Notes: generated by a model not told the origin, from the letters alone. Numbered from the stretch's first letter, positions 1 through 8,101 are shown. The stretch: DNA of 35,763 bases from Lysobacterales bacterium (GCA_026982315.1 JALSHI010000001.1:1-35763); one strand, 5' to 3'. Numbers and translations are program-made.

Positions 1-74
1 GCGGACGGGTCGTCTCGTTAACAGACCCGTCAAGGGAAATCTACCGGGTTCGAAATTCACCGGCGGGGCCACCA
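1..74 (+). other. Possible 3' part of a tRNA-like RNA, cut by window edge
   Basis: The segment contains a T-loop-like GGTTCGAAA at 47-55 and ends in GGGGCCACCA at 65-74, which resembles a tRNA acceptor end with an encoded CCA. Upstream, GACGGGTC (4-11) and GACCCGTC (24-31) form a perfect 8-bp stem. However, the bases flanking the T-loop do not form a normal 5-bp T stem; only CCGG/CCGG pairs around a 12-base loop. The 5' half lies outside the window. It may be a degenerate tRNA, an unusual structured RNA or chance. Confidence 0.2.
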
Positions 75-84
75 ATGAACGCGC

Positions 85-1137
85 TTATTGTGTTTTGCCT
101 TTCGGCCAGGCATTCAGAATGGCATTAACCAAAGTGGCCAAGGGAATGGCAAAAAACACCCCCCAAAATCCCCAAATACCACCAAAAAACAGCACGGCCA
201 GAATAATGGCTACCGGATGCAAATTATTCACCTCAGAAAAAAGAAAGGGCACCAGGACGTTGCCGTCAAGCAACTGGATCAGGCCGTAAACAGCCATTAG
301 CCAGAGAAACTTGTCAGACCAGCCAAACTGAAAGAAAGCCACCACGGCGATGGGAATGGTCACCACTGCCGCACCGATATAAGGCACCAATACCGAAAAT
401 CCGGTCAGGGTTGCCAGCAAAATGGCGTATTGCAAGCCAAAGGCGGCGAACACAATATAGCTGACCAGGCCAACAATGATAATCTCCAGCACCTTTCCAC
501 GAACATAATTGCCGATTTGGGTGTCGACCTCACGCCATATAGCCAGTGTCAATCGGCTGTCTTTGGGCAGAAAACGGCGTATCCAAGCAAGAATTTGCTC
601 TTTGTCCTTTAGCAGGAAGAAAACCAAAATGGGCATTAAAACGAAAAAAACCAGTATGGAAAAGATGCCTGCAAATGAGCTTAAAATGTGTTTGAGCAAA
701 TTCTGCCCCAAAGAGGTTAATTCAGTCGTCAGGCGGCTAACCAGCGTTTGTGCTTGCTCTTCATTGATGAGTTTGGGATATTTCTCGGGTAAAGCCTGAA
801 TAAACTGCAAGGATTTGTCCAGGTAGTCAGGTAATCGCTGAACCAGCTGGGTGATTTGCTGACTTAACGTCGGGACCACCAATATGAGCAGCACGGTTAG
901 TAAGCTGATAAAGCCAATAAAGACCAGTAGCACAGCCCAGATTCGCCGGATACCCATGGACTCCAGCCGTTTGACCAGGCTTTCCAGTAAGTAAGCCACG
1001 ACAATACTGGCTAGAAAAGGGGCCAGTGGTTTGCCAAAGAAAATAATGATGGCAAACAGGCCGGCCAGCAACCCCGTCAGAATGACAATTTCCGGGTTGG
1101 AAAAGGTTCGTTTAAACCAGCGTGAAAGAACGTTCAT
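85..1137 (-). CDS. AI-2E family transporter / PerM-like permease
   Basis: Integral inner-membrane protein of 350 residues, the normal length for the PerM/AI-2E exporter family. An N-terminal hydrophobic pair (about residues 15-50), a third segment near 65-90, a soluble amphipathic stretch (about 95-145) and a C-terminal cluster of membrane segments give the family layout. Family signatures near the C-terminus are visible: a VPYIGA-type motif, then NNLHPVAIILAVLFFGGIWG and a final FAIPLATL. Some family members export autoinducer-2 or act as Na+/H+ antiporters; the substrate here cannot be told. The gene lies 85 bp downstream of the next minus-strand gene, so co-transcription is possible. No good Shine-Dalgarno precedes the ATG. 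Confidence 0.85.
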   Translation of the reverse strand: MNVLSRWFKRTFSNPEIVILTGLLAGLFAIIIFFGKPLAPFLASIVVAYLLESLVKRLESMGIRRIWAVLLVFIGFISLLTVLLILVVPTLSQQITQLVQRLPDYLDKSLQFIQALPEKYPKLINEEQAQTLVSRLTTELTSLGQNLLKHILSSFAGIFSILVFFVLMPILVFFLLKDKEQILAWIRRFLPKDSRLTLAIWREVDTQIGNYVRGKVLEIIIVGLVSYIVFAAFGLQYAILLATLTGFSVLVPYIGAAVVTIPIAVVAFFQFGWSDKFLWLMAVYGLIQLLDGNVLVPFLFSEVNNLHPVAIILAVLFFGGIWGFWGVFFAIPLATLVNAILNAWPKGKTQ

Positions 1138-1222
1138 GGGGGCATTTTACCCAATGCCGGGGCGGAAAGGGTGGCATTGTTACGACCGTATGGAGAAAAA
1201 GCTCATCCGGAGTGCTGCAGGT

Positions 1223-2467
1223 TTAGAAAGAGCGCGTCCAGAGAATGACGCCTTCAGTATGCCGGTTGAAGTTGCGATTAAGCTGCCCCAATTCGGTGCG
1301 GCCGAATACCAGTGGTTTGGGCGCATAACTGGCATAAAACTTCAGTTGGCCGCCATATAGCCGGGTGTTAATGCTGAAACGCAGGTTCCGGTTGGCCGAT
1401 GCCTGATCGAGGACCAGCGCCAGAATGTCGGAAGTGGGTTCGGGTTGTTGTCGGCTGGTCACTTCCATACTGATTTGCGTGTTCGGGCTCAGTTGATGCT
1501 CATAGCCGATGGTATAAACGGTCAAATCGCGCCAGGCAAACTCAGGGGATGTGCCGTCCTGTAGTAAGCTGAGAAACCGCTCCGGCAGGGCCTTGGTGGG
1601 AAAAGCATTGATGCGGCTGTAGAAAGTTTGTTCGGCTTTCATGCGGATGGCGCCACCGGCAAAGGTATTGATGGCGATGTCCATTCCGACGACTGCAGGA
1701 ATGTCAAAGTCCCCGGGCTCCGAATAGACGCCATGAATGCGGCCAAACTCGTCCATATTGATACGGCTTTGAAAATGCGTGCGGATATGCAGGCGGCGAC
1801 CAAGCTGGTTATTGTAAGCCAGGCGTACACCGACGCCACGGCTGGTTTCGATGGCTGGTGATACATACTCCAGTGTGTGTTCATCAGGCTGGAGCAAAGC
1901 ACCCAGGCTCAAATCGGCGTAGCTTTGAAAGGCAAAAACAGCCGAGACATCCATGGACGAATGATCCGAGACCTGGTGGCTAAAGCCCGGCACCACCAGT
2001 TGTTGCTGCACAAGCTGGTTATTGACAAGCCCCAGCGAGGTCTCATCCAGTGTTGCTGTATGGAACAGGGATGGCTCAAAAATGCCCTGGTGTTGTTCGA
2101 AAGTAAAATGAGTTTTATGACTCAAAGTGAACGCAAAGTGCTCGTCCGGCTCCATAAAGACAGGAATGGCACGCTGGACCTCGCGTTGTTCCTGTTGGTC
2201 ATCGGTGCTTTTGTCAAGGCTAAAGTAAAATCGGGGAAAAATCTGCCGGGCTATGGCTTGTTTCCAGTAGCCTAACCGGGTTTTTTCATGGCCTGATGAT
2301 GTTGTCCCGAGGATGGACAAGACCATTGGTGATGATAGACTTTCAGCCCCAAGTGCTTTCGCCATGTGTGACTGGGCACTCCAGCTCGCAATGGATAAGG
2401 CCAGAGCCACTGCACTTTGGCGAGCTGTGCGCGTTAATGTGCCGCTTGTCGTTACGGGGCGTTTCAC
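1223..2467 (-). CDS. Predicted outer-membrane beta-barrel protein, function unknown
   Basis: A 414-residue protein not recognised as a named family. The N-terminus has basic residues and an alanine/serine-rich hydrophobic stretch (about residues 16-40), consistent with a Sec signal peptide. The body has many short alternating polar/hydrophobic segments rich in Tyr, Phe, Thr and Gln. The last residue is Phe after an aromatic/Arg strand (WTRSF), the classic terminal signature for Bam-dependent insertion into the outer membrane. A porin or FadL/OmpP1-like transporter is possible, but no diagnostic motif was seen. It is divergent from thiD across a 139-bp gap. Confident as a gene; outer-membrane location is inference. 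Confidence 0.65.
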   Translation of the reverse strand: MKRPVTTSGTLTRTARQSAVALALSIASWSAQSHMAKALGAESLSSPMVLSILGTTSSGHEKTRLGYWKQAIARQIFPRFYFSLDKSTDDQQEQREVQRAIPVFMEPDEHFAFTLSHKTHFTFEQHQGIFEPSLFHTATLDETSLGLVNNQLVQQQLVVPGFSHQVSDHSSMDVSAVFAFQSYADLSLGALLQPDEHTLEYVSPAIETSRGVGVRLAYNNQLGRRLHIRTHFQSRINMDEFGRIHGVYSEPGDFDIPAVVGMDIAINTFAGGAIRMKAEQTFYSRINAFPTKALPERFLSLLQDGTSPEFAWRDLTVYTIGYEHQLSPNTQISMEVTSRQQPEPTSDILALVLDQASANRNLRFSINTRLYGGQLKFYASYAPKPLVFGRTELGQLNRNFNRHTEGVILWTRSF

Positions 2468-2606
2468 ACTGTTAGCCGTGGGTTACCGGTTACCTAGATT
2501 GGATTAGGGAATGTTGGCAAAAAAACAACACCGTGTCAACCGTCTGGCCTATGTGTAGACTGTTTTGGTGAAATAATTGTGAATCAGGTCATTTCAGGAG
2601 CCAAAA
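2468..2606. promoter_or_regulatory. Divergent intergenic region between the barrel gene and thiD
   Basis: These 139 bp must hold the promoters for both diverging genes, but no convincing paired -35/-10 boxes were found. A strong Shine-Dalgarno (AGGAG at 2596-2600) sits six bases before the GTG at 2607 and decides the thiD start. No conserved TPP-riboswitch core was recognised. Confidence 0.4.
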
Positions 2607-3416
2607 GTGGTAAAAAAACAACATTCTGAGACTGGTAAAAAGGATCGGGAGGCACTTGGGTGGCACAGGCCGGTCATGCTTGCGGTTGGTGGTTCAGACA
2701 GCTGCGCGGGTGCTGGCATCCAGGCGGACTTGTTAACAGCGCATGCCTTGGGCGTGCGTTGCTTAACGGCCATCGCCTGTTTAACCAGCCAAACTGACAA
2801 CGCATTTTTCGCCCTGATGTCGGTGCCAGCGGGGCACATCCGGCGGCAGATACAGGACATGATTGCACACTATCCTGTCAAAATGGTCAAAGTGGGTGCG
2901 CTGGGCACGGCAAAAACGGTCAAAGCGGTGGCGGAATCGTTGGCGGGCAAGAGTGTTCCAATTGTGGTGGATCCTGTATTGGGGAGTAGTGCGGCTGGCA
3001 GTTTTTCTGGTCAGGGGCTGGTGGATGCTTATCACGAACACTTGTTAAACCAAACTTGGTTGTTAACGCCTAATGAGGCAGAGTTGGCCCGGCTGGGCGG
3101 CTTGGATGCCATTTTTTCTGCCGGAACCCGTTATGTACTGGTCACAGGCGGAGACACTCAACAGCCTGTGGAGCGGCTCTATTCCCCGCAGGGGATGATT
3201 AAGGCGTTTCCCCATGAAAAGATTCCCAAAACACTGCACGGTACCGGCTGCCGTTTTGCGACGGCGGTGACGGCTTACCTGATGCGCGGGGAAAATATGC
3301 CAAATGCAATTGATAAGGCCATTGCCTTTGTGCAAAAGGAAATCCGGCGTCAGGGGGTTGAGGATGAAAAGCTTTTGGCGGCCGTGGCAGACACCAAAAA
3401 AGATAGCAGTGGATAA
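2607..3416 (+). CDS. thiD: Hydroxymethylpyrimidine/phosphomethylpyrimidine kinase
   Basis: Phosphorylates 4-amino-5-hydroxymethyl-2-methylpyrimidine (HMP) and then HMP-phosphate to HMP-diphosphate, the pyrimidine half of thiamine, in the cytoplasm. The 269-residue protein shows the ribokinase-fold ThiD signature GGSDSCAGAGIQADL (about 28-42), VDPVLGSS (121-128), LTPNEAEL (153-160) and the catalytic-loop HGTGC with Cys215. The GTG start at 2607 is supported by AGGAG six bases upstream. This gives about 20 extra N-terminal residues relative to typical ThiD; an internal ATG near 2676 would remove them but lacks such a site. It appears monocistronic. thiC lies elsewhere in the window (24228-26105), so the pathway genes are scattered. 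Confidence 0.93.
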   Translation: MVKKQHSETGKKDREALGWHRPVMLAVGGSDSCAGAGIQADLLTAHALGVRCLTAIACLTSQTDNAFFALMSVPAGHIRRQIQDMIAHYPVKMVKVGALGTAKTVKAVAESLAGKSVPIVVDPVLGSSAAGSFSGQGLVDAYHEHLLNQTWLLTPNEAELARLGGLDAIFSAGTRYVLVTGGDTQQPVERLYSPQGMIKAFPHEKIPKTLHGTGCRFATAVTAYLMRGENMPNAIDKAIAFVQKEIRRQGVEDEKLLAAVADTKKDSSG

Positions 3417-3439
3417 CTGCGCTTTAACAGTTTAGTGGT

Positions 3440-3445
3440 TATAAT
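3440..3445 (+). promoter_or_regulatory. Candidate -10 box for the secreted protease operon
   Basis: A perfect TATAAT lies in the 116-bp gap between thiD and the gene at 3533. No good -35 element is found at 16-18 bp, so the promoter is a candidate only. Its position about 90 bp before the start codon suits an operon promoter. Confidence 0.4.
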
Positions 3446-3532
3446 CAAGGGTTCGAACAATTATGGCCGCGAGCGCTCGTATTTGCGTCTTATGCCATTC
3501 ACATTAACGCGGACACAAAGGACACCTGACAG

Positions 3533-3856
3533 ATGAACACAGTGATTACCTTTTCGCCAACGCCTGCCAAACGGCTTTTCATGGTCGTGGGCCTTTCTTG
3601 CTTTTTGCTTTCCACTACGGCTTGGGCCGAAGGCCGGCGCCTGGCTGTGAAAACTGTTCCCTTGGTGAGCGCACAAAAAGCCAGCGCACAGCCGGATATT
3701 GTTAATGGCTATTCCCTGAAAGCGCCCAAGATGACCCAAAGCATGGCGCGGGTGATGGCAGACGGGAAAGTCAGCCGGATCTGCCGGGACGTCGGCGTGG
3801 CCACGAAAAGCCTGCTGGTTGATGATGAGCGCAAGGGCAAGGAGCTGTTGAAATGA
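3533..3856 (+). CDS. Small secreted protein coupled to zinc protease, function unknown
   Basis: A 107-residue protein with a clear Sec signal peptide: hydrophobic core about residues 15-28 and a likely cleavage after AWA (near residue 32). The mature part is only about 75 residues, basic and mostly polar, with one Cys near residue 83 and no recognised domain. Its stop codon overlaps the ATG of the protease gene (ATGA at 3853-3856), so the two are translationally coupled. That suggests a joint role, for example as propeptide, inhibitor, chaperone or substrate, but this is inference only. An internal Met17 could be an alternative start that still leaves the hydrophobic core intact. Confidence 0.65.
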   Translation: MNTVITFSPTPAKRLFMVVGLSCFLLSTTAWAEGRRLAVKTVPLVSAQKASAQPDIVNGYSLKAPKMTQSMARVMADGKVSRICRDVGVATKSLLVDDERKGKELLK

Positions 3857-6135
3857 AGGGTGGGAAAAAAGCACTCACATCTTCAGTTTTTGTGGCTTTG
3901 ATTGCCGGGGTTATGGTGATTTTCACAGCCACAACCCAGGCTGCGGGCATTGAAAACAATGAAACAGTCACCATCAGCCTGCCGGCTCAGTCGCTCACCA
4001 CCGACTTGTGGGTGGATGTGTCAGCCGGCAGCAAAGCCCTGAATCTGGAAATGAGTAATGCCTCGCCCACGAATGTGGACGTAGATCTCTTCGTGCGTTA
4101 TGGCCAGCCATTTACCGGGACTACGGCGGCAGAACTTAGCAATCAGGCTGATTATCACTCGATTGCGGCCGACTCTGCTGAATGGCTGCACTTGACAGAA
4201 GCCATGGCTCCGCCGGTCAAAGGCGGACGCTGGTATATTGCTTTGGTGAACTATGCGCAAGTGACGGCCAGTGTAGATCTGACCGTGAGCCATAATGCTA
4301 ATCCAGTACCCAAGGCGCAAATCATCTTCCAGTTTGACAATACCGCCAACGGTTGCAAGGTGGATGGCTGGAATGACACCACGCCGTTTACGCCGGTGGC
4401 CGGAAACAATGCAACAACAGTGGGTCAGGCGCGCCGCAATGCGGCCATGAAAGCCGCGGAGTTGTTGGCTGAATCACTCACCAGCAGTGTGCCCATAGTG
4501 ATCCAGGGATGCTGGCCTGATGATCTGGAAACCTCCCAGAATTCGGCGGTGCTGGCCAATGCCGGCCCTAACCGGATTGGCTTGAACTATCCCGGATTGC
4601 CGTTGAGCGGTGTGTGGTACGGGCAGCCGGTGATGGAGCGCCTGGCGGGCACGGAATACTGCCGCATTGTGGGCGGGCTGGATTGTAATATCCCCACAAT
4701 TACCGCCAACTTTAACCCCAAAATTGACACCGATGAAGGCTTGGGCAGCACGCGCTGGTATTATGGTCTCGATTCTGCGGCCGCAGGCCGGAACGTTGAT
4801 TTTATTTCCACCGCCATGCACGAGATTACCCATGGGCTGGGATTTATCAGCCTGGTTTGGGTGGGTGATGACAAGGAATTCCAGTGTTTCAGCGGCCAGC
4901 CAGCCATTATGCACACTGCAGGCAGCAAATTCTGTGGTCTGGATGACGTTTTCTCGCTGGAACTAGTGGATTACAACGGCGGAGATATCCGGCCATTTAT
5001 GGAGCTGGATGACAGCCAGCGGCTGGATGCCATGCAGTCGGGTAACGAGCTGCAATGGGCCGGTGAAGCGGCTTCGCAGTCAGAGCGCAATATATTCCGG
5101 GAAAACAATGCCGGTTATGTATTGATGTATGCGCCCAATCCCCTGGAGCCTGGTTCCAGTGTGTCTCATCTGTTTCAAAGCGGCAATCCTTATGGCACCT
5201 CTTATCACGAGCTGATGACGCCCATGCAGCGGGATAATCTGCGAGAGCTGGGGTTGGCAGAGTACATGCTGTGGTCTGTGGGCTGGAATCCACAGCCGCT
5301 GAATAATGTTACCATCCAGCCTGGCATGTGGTATGACCGTGCCCATGATGGCCACGGCATGGTGATTGAGCCAATCAGAGACAACTTGTACTATGTGTTG
5401 TTTTACACCTACGACGATGAAGGCAATCCCGAGTGGATGGCTTCAGCCGCCACGGTGGAAAACGGGGTGTTCAATATTACCCAGGGTGACGGTAGCCTGA
5501 TTCGCTTTCTGTATGACTATGACATTGGCCCCAACCCGGACATACAGGCACATAGCCCGGATCCGGCTGTCAGCGCCAGCTTGAAGATTGACTTTAATGC
5601 CTCAGCAGCCAATGAATCTGCTTGCCTGGAAGGCGCAGATCGCAGTGGCGCCAGTCATTTGGCGGTGGTTAGCTGGCAGGTGAATGATTCCAGTGGAAGC
5701 TGGTGCCTGGAGCCGATAATTTCTATTGACCGCTATCCGCATCCCAATCTGGGTGCCAGTTGGTGGGCGGGCAGATCCGACCAGGGCTGGGGATTATCAC
5801 TGGTGTTTTTTGATAGCTCCATCGCTGTTGTCCTGTATTACTATGATGCCAGCGGCCAGCCACGCTGGGCCATTGGCACCCAAAGCGACTTTGTTATCGG
5901 TGAGGAAATTACGGTTCCCCTTAAGGAAAAACATGGCTATGCCAGAACAGCCACCCCGGTGGCGCTCACAGAAACCGATGCTGGAAGCATTACCTTGCGG
6001 CTGAACAGCGCCACCAATACTTTGGGGGCAGATGGCGAAGTCGTCAACCTGGATGTGACCTATCACGGACCAGAAGGCGGTAGCTGGCAACGCAGTGGAT
6101 TACCCATTACTAACTTGACGAAAGCAGCGGAATAA
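3853..6135 (+). CDS. Secreted leishmanolysin-like zinc metalloprotease with C-terminal repeat modules
   Basis: A 760-residue exported protein. Residues 1-31 form a signal peptide ending TTQAAG. About 35-140 resembles a bacterial pre-peptidase C-terminal (PPC) beta-sandwich, here at the N-terminal side (DVDLFVRYG, GGRWYIALVNY). The catalytic domain has the zincin motif HEITHGLGF (His323, Glu324, His327). A far-downstream SSVSHL gives a likely third zinc ligand at His439, and ELMTPM supplies a Met-turn at Met455. The long gap between second and third ligands resembles M8/leishmanolysin-type gluzincin-fold relatives rather than astacins. The C-terminal third carries two copies of a W-rich module (about 490-560 and 633-700) that also occurs in the protein at 10457. 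The protein ends without any PEP-CTERM/IPTL-CTERM tail. The substrate is unknown. Confidence 0.8.
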   Translation: MKGGKKALTSSVFVALIAGVMVIFTATTQAAGIENNETVTISLPAQSLTTDLWVDVSAGSKALNLEMSNASPTNVDVDLFVRYGQPFTGTTAAELSNQADYHSIAADSAEWLHLTEAMAPPVKGGRWYIALVNYAQVTASVDLTVSHNANPVPKAQIIFQFDNTANGCKVDGWNDTTPFTPVAGNNATTVGQARRNAAMKAAELLAESLTSSVPIVIQGCWPDDLETSQNSAVLANAGPNRIGLNYPGLPLSGVWYGQPVMERLAGTEYCRIVGGLDCNIPTITANFNPKIDTDEGLGSTRWYYGLDSAAAGRNVDFISTAMHEITHGLGFISLVWVGDDKEFQCFSGQPAIMHTAGSKFCGLDDVFSLELVDYNGGDIRPFMELDDSQRLDAMQSGNELQWAGEAASQSERNIFRENNAGYVLMYAPNPLEPGSSVSHLFQSGNPYGTSYHELMTPMQRDNLRELGLAEYMLWSVGWNPQPLNNVTIQPGMWYDRAHDGHGMVIEPIRDNLYYVLFYTYDDEGNPEWMASAATVENGVFNITQGDGSLIRFLYDYDIGPNPDIQAHSPDPAVSASLKIDFNASAANESACLEGADRSGASHLAVVSWQVNDSSGSWCLEPIISIDRYPHPNLGASWWAGRSDQGWGLSLVFFDSSIAVVLYYYDASGQPRWAIGTQSDFVIGEEITVPLKEKHGYARTATPVALTETDAGSITLRLNSATNTLGADGEVVNLDVTYHGPEGGSWQRSGLPITNLTKAAE

Positions 6136-6160
6136 AACGTAATACTTCCTGCCGCCACAT

Positions 6161-6188
6161 TAAAAACCCCGCTCCAGCGGGGTTTTTA
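6161..6188. terminator. Bidirectional intrinsic terminator after the protease gene
   Basis: AAAAACCCCGC (6162-6172) pairs perfectly with GCGGGGTTTTT (6177-6187) around a TCCA loop. The stem has a GC core with A and T runs on both sides, so it can work in either direction. It lies 26 bp after the protease stop codon. Confidence 0.88.
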
Positions 6189-6241
6189 ATGTCTGCGAGA
6201 CAGGTAGAGGGAAAACAGCTGACAGGGTGTGAATGACACCA

Positions 6242-6330
6242 GACGCTCTATCACTGCCCGGGCAAACTGACCGTGAGCCTGTAAATGACGTTGTATCATT
6301 ACCATCGCCCAAATCTGGTGTCAGCCTGTC
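6242..6330 (-). pseudogene. Decayed remnant of an isocitrate dehydrogenase 3' end
   Basis: On the minus strand, DRLTPDLG (6308-6330) matches the same peptide near the C-terminus of the intact enzyme at 7021-8028. Further on, in another frame, HGQFARAVIERL (about 6241-6275) matches its TDEFAQAVVERL. The DNA at 6241-6267 agrees with that at 7028-7054 in about 22 of 27 positions. The two matching parts are offset by a frameshift and an insertion of about 19 bases. Nothing upstream of the DRLTPDLG match looks homologous, so only the last 30 or so codons remain. A remnant of a paralogue or of an old tandem duplication is the likely explanation. Confidence 0.65.
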
Positions 6331-6493
6331 GCCAATTCCACTGGCATCTATTTCACTGTTTTCGGCAAAATGACCCAACGGAGAACCCACCTCCCATGCG
6401 CGGGTTTATTCGCATCATTCGCGCCAATGTGTTGAAGGTTTCGCACAGTTAACATGTGTTATGCCTTTTCCCGTACCCGGTGGCCTTTTCTCC

Positions 6494-6600
6494 GTCATTC
6501 CGGGTGTCCACTTTCGATATTCCGGGCGATTTTTCCTGCTTCGTTTCTCCAGGTAAGCCTCCACCCCGTCATTCCGGGCGAGCGTAGCGAGACCCGGAAT
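6494..6600. repeat. Degenerate 27-bp units plus dispersed 30-bp palindrome
   Basis: Units resembling GTCATTCCGGG start at 6494, 6516, 6543 and 6568 (spacing 22-27 bp). The last runs into a palindrome with arms ATTCCGGG (6571-6578) and CCCGGAAT (6593-6600) around a GAGCG.AGCGAG core. The 30-bp core recurs at 32981-33010 with a single base difference, so it is a dispersed element rather than a local hairpin. Confidence 0.8.
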
Positions 6601-6673
6601 CCATGTTCCGGTGTGCCGGAAACACACGCCATGGCCCGGTATTTTTGAGGCATATGGCCAGCCTGTGGCATGG

Positions 6674-6693
6674 ATTCCCGCTTGTGCGGGAAT
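6674..6693. repeat. dRS3-like inverted repeat
   Basis: ATTCCCGC and GCGGGAAT flank a TTGT loop, giving the 20-bp pattern ATTCCC-N8-GGGAAT. This is the pattern known as dRS3 in Neisseria and common as a dispersed repeat in other proteobacteria. It is followed by GACG and degenerate copies of GGGAATGA.GAGGA. Confidence 0.8.
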
Positions 6694-6809
6694 GACGAGG
6701 AAGTTAGGAATAATGGGGGATCTGGGAATGATGAGGAGTAGGCAAGAGTGACGGATAGGATGCGTGAATAGCAGGGCATACCGAATGGCGGGGTGACTGG
6801 CGAATATGG

Positions 6810-6829
6810 ATTCCCGCGTTCGCGGGAAT
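6810..6829. repeat. Second dRS3-like inverted repeat
   Basis: ATTCCCGCG and CGCGGGAAT flank a two-base TT loop and again fit ATTCCC-N8-GGGAAT. A further half-copy (GCGGGAATGAC) follows at about 6842-6852. Confidence 0.8.
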
Positions 6830-6921
6830 GACGATGAGGGGGCGGGAATGACTGTGGGGGCAGGTGGCTTCCGGTTGTGGAGACAGTAAGGCGGTGTTGG
6901 TTGTTGCTGTGTTCAGGCACG

Positions 6922-6957
6922 AAAAGCCCCTACATTCGTACCGGATACAGGGGCTTT
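6922..6957. terminator. Intrinsic terminator downstream of isocitrate dehydrogenase
   Basis: AAAGCCCCT (6923-6931) pairs with AGGGGCTTT (6949-6957) around a 17-base loop. Read on the minus strand it ends in a T stretch (AAAA at 6922-6925 on the plus strand). It lies 64 bp after the stop codon of the minus-strand isocitrate dehydrogenase gene. Confidence 0.75.
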
Positions 6958-7020
6958 GTTTGACGCTTGGCGCAGGTTTACGCTCACATGGCATCTGTCT
7001 ATACGAGCATTGATGCGGTA

Positions 7021-8028
7021 TTAGCTTAAACGCTCCACCACTGCCTGGGCGAACTCATCGGTGTGACTGGAACCACCTAAGTCGGGTGTCAGCCGGTCCT
7101 TACTGGCCAGGACGTCGCGAATGGCCTGGCGAATGGCGGTGGCTTTTTCACCTATATCCAGGTGTTCCAGCATCAAGGCGGCGGCCAGAATCAGAGCGGT
7201 GGGGTTGGCGATTTTTTTGCCGGCGATATTTGGCGCGGAACCGTGCACCGCTTCGAAAATCGCCTTGTCTTTGCCGATGTTGGCGCCTGGAGCCATGCCC
7301 AGCCCACCGACCAAACCGGCACATAAATCGGAAATGATATCGCCAAACAGGTTGGTGGTGACAATCATGTCGAAACGTTCCGGGTTCATGACCAACTGCA
7401 TGCAGGTGTTGTCCACAATCAGTGAATCAAACTCAATATCCGGATAATCTTTGGCAACCTCCTGGCAAACTTCCAGAAACAGGCCCGAGACATTTTTCAT
7501 AATATTGGCTTTGTGGACAGCGGTAACTTTTTTGCGGTTGTCACGGCGGGCGGTCTCAAAGGCAAAACGGGCAATACGCTCGGAACCTTTACGAGTGACA
7601 ATGATTTTGGTTTCGGCATAGGTGCGGTCATCATTGATCATGGAGCCCTCGCCCATGTAAGCGCCTTCGGTATTTTCCCGTACCGTGATAATGTCCACAT
7701 TGTCGTATTTTGACCGGGTGCCGGGAAAAGTGATGGCAGGGCGTAAATTGGCATATAAATCAAAGTGTTTGCGCAAGGCCACATTGATGGAGCTGAACCC
7801 CTTGCCGACGGGAGTGGTCAGGGGGCTTTTCAGGCATACGCCGTTTTTGGCGATGGTATCCAGCGTGGTTTGTGGCAAAAGTTCGCCGGCTTTTTCCAGT
7901 GCCGCCAGGCCGGCATCAACAAATTCGTAGTCCAGATCAGCGCCGGTTGCATCCAGAACTTGCAACGTGGCGTCCATGATTTCAGGGCCGATGCCGTCCC
8001 CTTTAATCACTGTAATGGTTTTGCTCAT
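7021..8028 (-). CDS. Isocitrate dehydrogenase, NAD-type
   Basis: Oxidative decarboxylation of isocitrate to 2-oxoglutarate in the TCA cycle. The 335-residue protein belongs to the isocitrate/isopropylmalate dehydrogenase family: KGDGIGPEI (9-17), substrate-binding SSINVALRK (79-87) with Ser80, NLRP (94-97), RENTEG (118-123), VHKANI with Lys173 and NLFGDIISD with Asp230 and Asp234. The cofactor loop reads HGSAPNIAG (262-270). NADP enzymes carry Lys-Tyr at the N-I position, so NAD use is predicted. The start at 8028 gives the normal family N-terminus; upstream in-frame starts would add an unlikely extension. A TATAAT on the minus strand at 8065-8070 is well placed as its -10. A decayed copy of its 3' end lies downstream at 6242-6330. 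Confidence 0.9.
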   Translation of the reverse strand: MSKTITVIKGDGIGPEIMDATLQVLDATGADLDYEFVDAGLAALEKAGELLPQTTLDTIAKNGVCLKSPLTTPVGKGFSSINVALRKHFDLYANLRPAITFPGTRSKYDNVDIITVRENTEGAYMGEGSMINDDRTYAETKIIVTRKGSERIARFAFETARRDNRKKVTAVHKANIMKNVSGLFLEVCQEVAKDYPDIEFDSLIVDNTCMQLVMNPERFDMIVTTNLFGDIISDLCAGLVGGLGMAPGANIGKDKAIFEAVHGSAPNIAGKKIANPTALILAAALMLEHLDIGEKATAIRQAIRDVLASKDRLTPDLGGSSHTDEFAQAVVERLS

Positions 8029-8064
8029 ATCGTTTTCCATGGTGATTGTGCGAAAATGGGCGCC

Positions 8065-8070
8065 ATTATA
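8065..8070 (-). promoter_or_regulatory. Candidate -10 box of the isocitrate dehydrogenase gene
   Basis: A perfect TATAAT on the minus strand, 37 bp before the ATG at 8028, in the 73-bp gap shared with the divergent epimerase gene. No strong -35 is seen at normal spacing. Confidence 0.5.
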
Positions 8071-8101
8071 ACAAAGTCGCTCAAACAAGCGTTCGAAAAT
8101 C

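Larger units (their letters stand above)
6136..7020. other. Gene-free stretch: terminators, gene remnant and repeat island
   Basis: These 885 bp hold no intact gene. From left to right: a bidirectional terminator, a frameshifted remnant of an isocitrate-dehydrogenase 3' end, about 150 bp without recognisable features (6335-6485), degenerate 27-bp units and a 30-bp palindrome, two dRS3-like inverted repeats with degenerate GGGAATGA-type spacers, and the terminator facing the isocitrate dehydrogenase gene. Short open frames across 6415-6994 follow the repeats and are not believed to be genes. Confidence 0.7.

Noticed and set aside
2624-2640. CTGAGA near the start of thiD, as in the TPP riboswitch
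   Set aside because: It lies inside the coding sequence after the GTG start and is not followed by the conserved ACCTGAT helix.
3853-6135. Protease as an exosortase H substrate
   Set aside because: The C-terminus ends in TNLTKAAE without sorting motif, hydrophobic helix or basic tail.
6415-6994. Several open frames of 70-140 codons
   Set aside because: They follow the inverted repeats and tandem units, have no ribosome sites, and their translations are repeat-derived (Pro/Arg/Ser-rich).
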